A stretch of DNA of 22,581 nucleotides. Source: Methanosphaera sp. Its GTDB lineage: Archaea > Methanobacteriota > Methanobacteria > Methanobacteriales > Methanobacteriaceae. Location: contig JAFRMD010000159.1 of assembly GCA_017430835.1 (NCBI GenBank), positions 1-22,581 on the forward strand. Reading direction: 5' to 3'. Below, one piece after another: positions 8,679 to 15,688 of the stretch; position 1 is the first letter of the stretch; each line of letters opens with the position of its first letter. The notes under the pieces are model-generated. The model was not told where the DNA came from. It worked only from the letters and a program-made list of their open reading frames with translations, and did not search any database. The translations under genes were made by a program, and so were the position numbers.

Positions 8679-8930
8679 ATGAACGGAAGTGATGCATTCA
8701 TACTAAGACTAATCTTAGACTGCGTAGAAAACACATCAAACAAAGTTAACCACATAGAAGACCTATACAACATACTATGCAAAATTGACATAGAACAACA
8801 AAAAGCAAATCTACTTAAATCATATGAACTAGGACTAATAACAGAAGAAGAACTAAAAAGACGATTAAACGCCATGATAAATGAAAGACAAAGACTAGAC
8901 AATTATTATAACCAAGTACTAAAACAATAA
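8679..8930 (+). CDS. Small SHOCT-like protein, function unknown
   Basis: An 83-residue protein. TGGAG at 8666-8670 lies 8 bases before ATG 8679, which supports expression. It has no signal peptide or membrane segment and should be soluble and largely helical. Residues about 53-70 read YELGLITEEELKRRLNAM, which resembles the SHOCT short C-terminal helical hairpin (pattern: L-x-x-G-I-I-T-E-E-E-F/L-x-x-x-K/L-x-x-L). The N-terminal half has a hydrophobic helix and a few Cys. SHOCT domains usually sit at the end of larger proteins and are thought to mediate oligomerisation, so this could be a free-standing interaction module. It has no close operon partner. The family match is by eye only. Confidence 0.6.
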   Translation: MNGSDAFILRLILDCVENTSNKVNHIEDLYNILCKIDIEQQKANLLKSYELGLITEEELKRRLNAMINERQRLDNYYNQVLKQ

Positions 8931-9601
8931 TTACACATACAACATAAAATTACTGATAAAGACAATTAAAGTAAAGCTCCTGGATAACAATTCACTAATG
9001 AAAAGAAGACAAAGTAGAATAAAACAATTACGATAGAACAAAATAAGAAGATAATAAATCAATACTATTTCAAGAAAAAAGATCAAAGACACGTAATAGT
9101 ACATAAGCCACCAATGAAAATCAATATTCCATATAGTTCCTAAAATTACTATTTTTTACTCTTCCTAAATGATAACATAAACCTTAGAAAATCCTATTTA
9201 ATAAAAATTAATAATAAAATATCCATTTTAATACGAATAATACATTTTAAATAGTCTAAAGATTTATACTAATACAAGTCAGTTAACACTAACAAAATGT
9301 TTAAAATCTCAAAGTCAGTAACATTCCAAAAACGCCAACATAATCGAATATTTTCTCTAATGTCACATTAAGGAAAAATTATTTATAAAAACAATGAAAT
9401 AAATTAGGACAAATGATAAAACATTCGATTAAAATAATTATACTAAAAAAGAATTAAATATAATTTAAGAAAAGATGATTAGTGAAAAATAAGATAAACA
9501 CATGAAAAATTATTGAAATAAAGTGGTACATGTATATGCACTACCATAAAATTAGTAAGTTATTAAAAAATTTTAATGAAACCCCAAATAAAGACCACAT
9601 A
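8931..9601 (+). other. Intergenic stretch without a recognisable gene
   Basis: About 670 AT-rich bases. I see no convincing ORF, tRNA or structured RNA. A good TATA-like TTATTTATAAAAAC occurs near 9378-9391. GATGATTAGTGAAA near 9475-9488 resembles the AATGATTAATGAAA found just before the adhesin gene at 513. Together with the remnant that follows, this could be what is left of an adhesin locus after a large deletion. An ORF beginning at 9530 on the + strand runs into the 3' end of ppk1 and is not taken as a gene. Confidence 0.35.
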
Positions 9602-9675
9602 AAATGGAAACTCCAAGTAATAAAAAGCAAAGATAGTAAGAAGTTACTAAAAAGCATAAAGAATAACCTCCACCA
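9602..9675 (+). pseudogene. Remnant of an adhesin-gene 3' end
   Basis: Bases near 9603-9655 can be aligned with the last codons of the adhesin genes. They read ...KSKDSKKLLKS, against SSKASKKLLKA in the intact copies, with GGAAACT upstream in register and one base of length difference in the DNA. After it comes AATAACCTCC (9662-9671), which matches the TTAACCTCCC motif that follows the real stops. Having both the coding end and the 3' flank makes chance similarity less likely. No beta-helix or signal peptide sequence remains upstream. Confidence 0.55.
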
Positions 9676-9705
9676 CATTAACTTCTTATATCCATTAATC
9701 AGAAT

Positions 9706-12036
9706 TTACTTTTTACTTCTCTTTTTTGTCACATGTACTTCATTGTATATTTTCTTGGACAGTTCAAGGGATTCTTCTAATTCTTCTTTAAGTTCGTTGA
9801 ATCCACTTTTTAGTTCCTGTAATTCTTTTTGTGTTTCTTCGAGTTTCTGTTTTGTTTCTTCCAGTTCCTTGGATGTTGTGTTGTAGACTCTTGTACCATT
9901 ATGAATTGCTTTTAGCTTAGGTACTCCCTTCTTGTCATCCTCATTGTCATGTGGACAGTCCTTCATTTCCTTGATGGCCCTTTGCTGGAAGTATTCCTGT
10001 GAGTTGATGTGTTCTTTCTGTTTTACTTTTTCGTAGTCTCCGTGTTTGTTTATCATTCGTCCCTTGATGTCATCCTTAAGCATTATTTCCAGGTCTTCTA
10101 TGATTCTGTTTTTGATTTCCTGGTCTTCTATTGGACATGCTATTTCGACTCTTTTTGCTGTGTTTCGTGTCATCATGTCTGCACTGGATATGTATAGTAT
10201 TCTGTCTTCTCCCTGGCCGAAGGCGTATACTCTTGAATGTTCTAGGTATCTTCCCACAACTGCCCTTATCTCTATGTTTTCGGTTTTGCCTTTGATGCCT
10301 GGTATGATACATGATACTCCTCGGATGATCATTCGTATTGGAACGCCATTCTGGGATGCTTCCGCGAGTTTGTCGATTATCTTGCGGTCAGTGAGTGAAT
10401 TCATTTTCATGAGTATTTCTGCAGGTTCACCGTTTTTGGCTTTTATTATTTCATGGTCGATTAGGTCTATGATTCCTGTTCTTATTGTGTTTGGTGCTAC
10501 TAGGAACTTGTTGTAGTGTCCTCTGATGTTGGAGAGTGACAGGTTTTTGAACAGTTCGCTGGCGTCGTCTCCTATTTCCTCGTTTGATGTTAGGTAGCAG
10601 TAGTCCGTGTATAGGGTTGCCGTTTTTTCATTGTAGTTTCCGGTTCCTATCTGGGTGTATTGTTTTATCTTGTTGCCCTGTTTTTTTGTTACGTAGCATA
10701 TTTTTGAGTGTACCTTATAGTCCTCGAATCCGTATAGTATCTGGGCTCCGGATTCTTCGAGTACTTCTGAATTAAGTATGTTGTTTTGTTCATCGAATCT
10801 TGCACGCAATTCGACAAGTACAGTTACTTCTTTTCCGTTGTCTAGTGCTTCGAGTAGGTATTTGATTACTCTTGAATCTCTTGCTACCCTGTAGAGAGTT
10901 ATTTTTATGGACAATACTTCTGGGTCTCTGGCTGATTCCTTGAGGAAGTCTATGAAGTGGTCCATCGTCTGATATGGATAGTAGAGTAGTACGTCCTTTT
11001 CATCCAGTTGGTCAAGTAGTGGTTTGCTTCTGTCTATATGGCAGCTGTATTGTGACTTGAATTCCGGGAATGTCAGTTCCCTGGACAGCTGTTCCGGAAG
11101 TTCCTTGATGATGTCCCCAATATAGTCAAGGTCAAGTGGTGTTTTTGATGTGAAGACCTGGTTTTTGTGGAGGTCCAACTGTTTTTTTAATGCTTTGGTG
11201 TATTTGGATATGTTGTCTCCATAGAATTCCAGTCTGATTGGTGCGAGTCTTTTTCTTTTCTTGAGAATCTTTTTCATGTAGTGTCTGTAGTCTTCGTCCT
11301 CGTCAATTGATTTTGGCTGTAGGTTTATGTCACTGTTTCGTGTTACTGCCGTTACTGTCTTGTATATGACCTTGTAGCTTGAAAATACGCTTTCCGTGAA
11401 GGCCAGCAATACGTCTTCCATTAGTATGAATTCGTTGGTTCCCGGGAATTTGATGTATCTTGGAAGTGTTGGAGGCAGTGGTATCAGTCCGATGATTACG
11501 TTCTTCTTGGATTGGACGTCTTCACTGTTTTCCGGATTTTCGAGTATGGAGTAAACGTAGAGTTTCTTGTTTGCCAGGTATGGGAATGGATGATGTGAGT
11601 CAATAATCTGTGCAGAAAGCAGGGGCATTACATTCTCGTAGAAGTATTGGGAGACGTATTTTTTTCTTACGCTGTTTAGTTCATCACACTTGTATCTTAC
11701 GATGCGGAATTTGCGCAGTTTCTGATAGATTTTTTCATAGATTTCATCCCTTTTCTTGTAGAGTGCTGGTGTTGTATTGAATATGGCATCCAGCTGTTGG
11801 CGAGGTGACATGCCTGTCTTGTTGTCCCTGTCCTTCTTGTCTACCAGTGTTAAATCGTATAGGCTGCCGCATCTTACCATGTAGAATTCGTCAAGGTTTT
11901 TTGTGAAGATTGATATGAATCGCAACCTTTCAAGCAGTGGGACGGTTTTATCCTCTGCTTCACTAAGAACCCTTTCATCAAATTTTAACCAGGACAATTC
12001 CCGGTTCTGCGTATATGAATAATCTTTTTTCTTCAT
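9706..12036 (-). CDS. ppk1: Polyphosphate kinase, PPK1 type, with coiled-coil tail
   Basis: A 776-residue cytoplasmic enzyme that reversibly moves the gamma-phosphate of ATP onto polyphosphate. Recognisable family parts: the N-terminal NRELSWLKFDERVL (residues 11-24); DEFYMVR (49-55); the core YYPYQTMDHFIDFL (352-365) and ITLYRVA (379-385); KVHSK with His443, the autophosphorylated histidine by analogy with E. coli; and LEHSRVY with His600, the second conserved histidine. All key motifs are present. It is about 80 residues longer than a typical PPK1 (near 690). The excess is a Lys/Glu-rich coiled coil (about 722-765) followed by a basic end. It lies 30 bases after ppx on the same strand, so the two probably form an operon that makes and breaks polyphosphate. 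Confidence 0.95.
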   Translation of the reverse strand: MKKKDYSYTQNRELSWLKFDERVLSEAEDKTVPLLERLRFISIFTKNLDEFYMVRCGSLYDLTLVDKKDRDNKTGMSPRQQLDAIFNTTPALYKKRDEIYEKIYQKLRKFRIVRYKCDELNSVRKKYVSQYFYENVMPLLSAQIIDSHHPFPYLANKKLYVYSILENPENSEDVQSKKNVIIGLIPLPPTLPRYIKFPGTNEFILMEDVLLAFTESVFSSYKVIYKTVTAVTRNSDINLQPKSIDEDEDYRHYMKKILKKRKRLAPIRLEFYGDNISKYTKALKKQLDLHKNQVFTSKTPLDLDYIGDIIKELPEQLSRELTFPEFKSQYSCHIDRSKPLLDQLDEKDVLLYYPYQTMDHFIDFLKESARDPEVLSIKITLYRVARDSRVIKYLLEALDNGKEVTVLVELRARFDEQNNILNSEVLEESGAQILYGFEDYKVHSKICYVTKKQGNKIKQYTQIGTGNYNEKTATLYTDYCYLTSNEEIGDDASELFKNLSLSNIRGHYNKFLVAPNTIRTGIIDLIDHEIIKAKNGEPAEILMKMNSLTDRKIIDKLAEASQNGVPIRMIIRGVSCIIPGIKGKTENIEIRAVVGRYLEHSRVYAFGQGEDRILYISSADMMTRNTAKRVEIACPIEDQEIKNRIIEDLEIMLKDDIKGRMINKHGDYEKVKQKEHINSQEYFQQRAIKEMKDCPHDNEDDKKGVPKLKAIHNGTRVYNTTSKELEETKQKLEETQKELQELKSGFNELKEELEESLELSKKIYNEVHVTKKRSKK

Positions 12037-12066
12037 TTAATAATTCTCCTCTTATAATCCATTTTT

Positions 12067-12963
12067 TTACTCTTCTATTATTGAATTCAATACTCCCTCT
12101 CTTATGGAGTAGGAACTGACGTACAACTCTTTTACATTGAAATAATCCGCTATGGTCTTGATGATTATTATTCCGGGAACCAGGGTATGTATACGTTCTA
12201 CCTTTATCTGCAACACCTTGTTGAAATCCTCCTTGGTGTTGGTGGACAGCTCGCCTAAAAGTTGGTCCAATAAATTTATTGGTATGACCGGTGAATCGTC
12301 CACCTTCAAGTTCAAGTGCTTCAACACCTTCATTACCGTACGAACCGTACCGCCCACACCAAAAAGCATATCCCTGTCAACCTTGGGAACATTTGATTTT
12401 TCTATTTCCCTTAGAACCCTCTCCTGGATTCGTTTTTTTTCTTCTTTGTTTGGAAACATCATTGACACGTAATCCTCATAAATAAGCAGGGAACCAACTG
12501 GAAGACTGACCTCAGATTTTGGTACTTTGTCTTCAAATAGGGTGATTTCGGAGCTTCCCCCTCCAACGTCGATGAGAATACCGTCGGTTCGATTCAAATC
12601 TCCCTCCTTGATGGCTTCAAAACTTAAATCAGCTTCCTGTTGGCTTGTCAATACGTGGATGTTGATATCCAGTACATTTCTTACAATGTCCAATACTTCC
12701 TCGGTATTTTCAATGTTTCTTAAACTGGCAGTGGCAAAGTAATAGGTTTCGTCCACATCCAGCAGTTTCATGTACTTGTCAAACTTTCTGAGGGTAGCGA
12801 TTAAAACCCGGATACCTTCCTCATTTAGCATGTCATCTTCCTTGAATGATACAAGACCCGCAGTTCTCTTCTTTGAAATCAGATTGCTTACTTTTCCATC
12901 AAGATAATCATAAATCTTAAAGCGGATAGTGTTTGATCCAATATCTATAACTCCATACCTCAT
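12067..12963 (-). CDS. ppx: Exopolyphosphatase, Ppx/GppA family (short form)
   Basis: A 298-residue protein with the ASKHA sugar-kinase/actin-like fold. YGVIDIGSNTIRFKIYD (residues 3-19) is the first phosphate-binding loop, IDVGGGSSEITLFE (about 141-154) is the second, and FGVGGTVRT (about 201-209) is a further conserved Gly motif. Ppx/GppA enzymes release terminal phosphate from polyphosphate or hydrolyse pppGpp. In an archaeon next to ppk1, polyphosphate is the likelier substrate. The length matches the short forms made of the catalytic domains only, without the C-terminal HD-like domain of E. coli Ppx. No ribosome site is seen before the ATG, and a TATA-like box lies about 26 bases upstream, so the mRNA may be leaderless. 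It is the first gene of the ppx-ppk1 unit. Confidence 0.92.
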   Translation of the reverse strand: MRYGVIDIGSNTIRFKIYDYLDGKVSNLISKKRTAGLVSFKEDDMLNEEGIRVLIATLRKFDKYMKLLDVDETYYFATASLRNIENTEEVLDIVRNVLDINIHVLTSQQEADLSFEAIKEGDLNRTDGILIDVGGGSSEITLFEDKVPKSEVSLPVGSLLIYEDYVSMMFPNKEEKKRIQERVLREIEKSNVPKVDRDMLFGVGGTVRTVMKVLKHLNLKVDDSPVIPINLLDQLLGELSTNTKEDFNKVLQIKVERIHTLVPGIIIIKTIADYFNVKELYVSSYSIREGVLNSIIEE

Positions 12964-12984
12964 AAGCGTTAACCCATATCAATG

Positions 12985-12994
12985 AATAAAATAA
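12985..12994 (-). promoter_or_regulatory. TATA-like box for ppx-ppk1
   Basis: Read on the - strand this is TTATTTTATT, centred about 26 bases before the ppx ATG (12963). That spacing fits transcription starting at or next to the start codon (leaderless mRNA), in line with the lack of a ribosome site. Confidence 0.4.
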
Positions 12995-13146
12995 TCATTA
13001 ATGATATTTATCTAAGTGAATTTATTTAACATTATGCAATCATGTAAATTTTGGTATGATGGAATTTTGAAAGTAAGTGGAAATAGGTTAGGGAGGAAAA
13101 TATCTGATATGGGAGATGATAAAATTAAATATTCCATAAAACAACA

Positions 13147-13155
13147 TTATAAATA
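13147..13155 (+). promoter_or_regulatory. TATA-like box for the VUT-family transporter gene
   Basis: TTATAAATA lies about 70 bases before the ATG at 13221. It would put transcription start near 13177 and leave a leader of about 44 bases. The leader has only a weak ribosome site (AAGATGTG). A second TTTATAAATT at 13196-13205 lies too close to the start to serve this ATG. I see no riboswitch-like fold. Confidence 0.4.
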
Positions 13156-13220
13156 AGGTTCTCTTTGCTAAAAAATTAATATTGAAGATATCCTGTTTAT
13201 AAATTAAAAGATGTGTATAT

Positions 13221-13865
13221 ATGTTTGAAAATCTGACAAAAAGCAAAATCTACTCAATACTGGTGGGAATGTTCTGTGCACTGATGATTATGTCCAACAT
13301 CCTGGGAACAAAAACTGTGAACATAGCCTTCATCATGCTGCCCTGCTCCATACTCATCTTTCCAGTAATATACATAATAAACGACGTACTGTCCGAAATC
13401 TACGGATACAAAATGACACGAAACGTTATCTATCTGGGTTTTCTTTTAAATATCCTTGCAATAGTACTGTATACAATTGCAATAATCTTACCGTCAAACA
13501 GTCAAAACGCAGAAGCATTTGCCATGATACTGGGGACCACGCCAAGACTGTTTATAGCAGGACTCTTGGCCTATTTTGCAGGTAATATATTGAATTCCAA
13601 AGTGCTGGTAAAACTGAAGGAAAGATATGCTGACTTGCTCTTTGTCCGGTGCATAACGAGTACTTTGATTGGTGAATCTGTGGATTCAATTGTCTTTATT
13701 ACAGTGGGTTTTCTGGGAGTATTCCGGCATGACTTGATAATAACCATGATACTCTGCCAGGTAACATTCAAAGTACTTTACGAACTAATAAGCTACCCAG
13801 TAACAAGAAAAGTAATATATGCCATAAGGCCAGTAGATGACGGGGAACTGAAAGATCAAATTTAA
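13221..13865 (+). CDS. Queuosine/archaeosine precursor transporter, YhhQ/VUT family
   Basis: A 214-residue integral membrane protein with about six hydrophobic segments (roughly residues 13-30, 36-55, 70-92, 108-125, 150-172, 175-195). The motif YIINDVLSEIYGYKMTR (about 51-67) is the hallmark D-V-L-x-E-x-Y-G signature of the VUT (DUF165) family, in which E. coli YhhQ imports the 7-deazapurines preQ0/preQ1. Archaea use preQ0 to make archaeosine in tRNA, so salvage of preQ0 or a related base is the likely role; the substrate is inferred. It is transcribed away from ppx with a 257-base gap between the starts. The length is normal for the family. Confidence 0.85.
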   Translation: MFENLTKSKIYSILVGMFCALMIMSNILGTKTVNIAFIMLPCSILIFPVIYIINDVLSEIYGYKMTRNVIYLGFLLNILAIVLYTIAIILPSNSQNAEAFAMILGTTPRLFIAGLLAYFAGNILNSKVLVKLKERYADLLFVRCITSTLIGESVDSIVFITVGFLGVFRHDLIITMILCQVTFKVLYELISYPVTRKVIYAIRPVDDGELKDQI

Positions 13866-14199
13866 AACAATTAAAATTTACAAAATACTAAAAAATGAAT
13901 GATAACTATAAACTGATATTTTCTCCCAATAAGTCTCCACCAAAATATATTTTCAATTATTTTTTTATTAATAAATACATTGACTTCTAGTTTGTGTTTA
14001 AAAAAAACCCTTAATATTTTCATAATAATACCTTTTTTCCATCATAAAAATAGATACATGCTATTTAAATAAATTATGGAGGATGATAATAAAATTAAAC
14101 AGATTAAAAAATTACTTTTCATAATATTTATATATGAGTTATTAATTATATATTTTTGTAAATAAGAAAAACTTATTATTAAATTTTGGGGAGAATTTT
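13866..14199 (+). other. Intergenic region with the promoter of the next gene
   Basis: There is no ORF of note. The left part is featureless AT-rich DNA. ATTTATATAT at 14126-14135 is a strong archaeal TATA box that predicts transcription start near 14157. GGGGAG at 14188-14193 is the ribosome site, 6 bases before the ATG at 14200. Confidence 0.6.
14126..14135 (+). promoter_or_regulatory. TATA box for the secreted Ig-like protein gene
   Basis: ATTTATATAT is close to the archaeal TATA consensus and lies 74 bases before the ATG. It predicts a leader of about 40 bases containing the GGGGAG ribosome site. This is the clearest promoter in the window. Confidence 0.55.
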
Positions 14200-15237
14200 A
14201 TGAGGACAGGAAATGCTGTAATAATAGTAGTAGCTATGGTATTATTAGTATTTGTTGGTATTGTTGTAGCTGAAGATGTTATGATGCCTCAAGAGTTAGA
14301 GGAAAAACCAACAGTTTCAAATAGTTCTAACAATACTAATGATAGCGTGGATGTAAAAAGGCACATCCCGCCTAGAGGAGTAATGCAAAAAGCAATATTG
14401 GTCTTTTGGGATCCATTTGGCAATGCTCCTATAGAAAATGGATTTAAAGTATATAATGGTGCACTATGGTATCCATACATTGACGGTTCATGGATTCAAG
14501 TAGCATTTATAAATAACAACAATCAAGTAACTCAGATACAGGTATGGAATGAAACAATTGTTAACAATATAAAAGATAATTATCAAACCGCCGATAATGT
14601 AACAGTAACTATGGTAGAAGAACCAACATCATATAATCTCGAACAAGCAGAAACAACCGACAGTACTGCTTCAAGCAACGATACAATTTCAAATGATACC
14701 GATACAAACAACGGTAATGAACCGGGAAAAATTAATACGGCAATCAATTTAAATAGCCAGAAGCTGTCACAGGATACAAGTGCTACTGTAACAGGTACAT
14801 TGGTTGATGAAAATGGTGCCGGAATAGCTGATGCAGAAGTAACCATAACAGTTAACGGTCAAAGTTATACACAAACAACAGATTCCAGTGGCCAATTCAG
14901 TTATGAATACAATGCCAATTCCGGTGATTTAAGTGTTGGATCCAATACAATGAAAGTAAGTTATTCAGGAAATGAAACATACAGCAGCGCATCTAAAACC
15001 ATAACCATTACCCTGGAAGGTACTGAAGAAATAGAAGAAACAACAGATGACAACATAGAAGATACAACAGATGACAAAGTAGAAAAAACACCAACTAAAG
15101 TAGAACCTACCAAAACTGAACAAACTAAAAAAAGCTCTTCAAGCACCAGTAAACAAAAAAGTGAAAAAGCAACAAAATCACCTTCTTCTTCAAACAAAGA
15201 AAAAAAGCAAACAACGAAAAAATCTAACAGCACCTAA
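14200..15237 (+). CDS. Secreted protein with one Ig-like domain and Ser/Thr/Lys-rich tail
   Basis: A 345-residue protein with a strong ribosome site. Residues 1-24 are a signal peptide ending VGIVVA. Residues about 60-120 form a small aromatic domain (AILVFWDPFGNAPIENGF, then ALWYPYIDGSW). Residues 145-175 are an Asn/Asp/Thr linker. Residues about 178-272 are an Ig-like domain (TGTLVDENGAGIADAEVTI then a Ser-Gly-Gln-Phe-Ser-Tyr strand), as in many prokaryotic surface proteins. Residues 275-345 are a low-complexity tail that changes from acidic (EE/DD) to Lys/Ser/Thr. Unlike the 5' adhesin array it has no beta-helix and a different signal peptide, and its Ig-like domain is acidic to neutral. 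It is a stand-alone transcription unit, probably extracellular or wall-associated; the partner is unknown. Confidence 0.85.
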   Translation: MRTGNAVIIVVAMVLLVFVGIVVAEDVMMPQELEEKPTVSNSSNNTNDSVDVKRHIPPRGVMQKAILVFWDPFGNAPIENGFKVYNGALWYPYIDGSWIQVAFINNNNQVTQIQVWNETIVNNIKDNYQTADNVTVTMVEEPTSYNLEQAETTDSTASSNDTISNDTDTNNGNEPGKINTAINLNSQKLSQDTSATVTGTLVDENGAGIADAEVTITVNGQSYTQTTDSSGQFSYEYNANSGDLSVGSNTMKVSYSGNETYSSASKTITITLEGTEEIEETTDDNIEDTTDDKVEKTPTKVEPTKTEQTKKSSSSTSKQKSEKATKSPSSSNKEKKQTTKKSNST

Positions 15238-15255
15238 TTAGAATAATATGGAAGA

Positions 15256-15288
15256 GAATAAATAAAATATTCCTTCCTTTATTCTTTT
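15256..15288 (+). terminator. Hairpin plus T-run terminator
   Basis: GAATAAA (15256-15262) and TTTATTC (15278-15284) form a 7-bp stem with a 15-base loop, followed by TTTT. It lies 19 bases after the stop of the secreted Ig-like protein gene. Confidence 0.5.
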
Positions 15289-15330
15289 AAAAAGTGTCAA
15301 AAATTTTAACTATTTTTTATTTAATTACGC

Positions 15331-15554
15331 AGAGTTAAACTAGAAATATACTCTCTGTTTATTATATACTGTAAATAACATTTTTTTTCATATCATAATA
15401 ATTCACCATAATATTGTCAGAGCTTAAAATTGTCCTGGTGGATACATATTCTAATTTAAATTATCATATTTAGAAGAAAAAAAATTAGAAAACAACAAAA
15501 CAAAAATTACTACCAGATTACCAAAAAGACAAACAGAGAACTCTATTTAACTCT
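15331..15554. repeat. Long-range imperfect inverted repeat in noncoding DNA
   Basis: AGAGTTAAA (15331-15339) is the reverse complement of TTTAACTCT (15546-15554), and TCTCTGTTT (15352-15360) that of AAACAGAGA (15531-15539). The two 9-bp blocks are in nested order, with weaker matches between and outside them. About 170 bases of AT-rich, gene-free DNA lie inside. The rest of 15289-15688 shows no gene. It could be a miniature transposon remnant with terminal inverted repeats, or chance in AT-rich DNA. Confidence 0.35.
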
Positions 15555-15657
15555 ACATAAATTGAGTACACTATTATTATAGTTTTGTCGAAGTTCCCCT
15601 ATCAGATAAAACTTGTTAATTATTAACCCATAAAAATTTGTTTATTATAACCAACAA

Positions 15658-15674
15658 CAAAAAGGATTAAAACA
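15658..15674 (-). terminator. T-rich tract after the STAND/beta-helix operon
   Basis: On the - strand, about 15 bases after the stop at 15689, the sequence runs TGTTTTAATCCTTTTTG. It has two T-runs and no hairpin, as expected for an archaeal terminator. The assignment is weak. Confidence 0.3.
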
Positions 15675-15688
15675 TATTATTTTATTTA

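Noticed and set aside
9530..9886. Plus-strand ORF running into ppk1
   Set aside because: Its 3' half is antisense to the PPK1 coiled-coil tail and its 5' half contains the adhesin remnant. It has no ribosome site and no recognisable family.
10046..10516. Plus-strand ORF opposite ppk1
   Set aside because: It lies wholly antisense to a strongly conserved enzyme, and its translation looks like no known protein.
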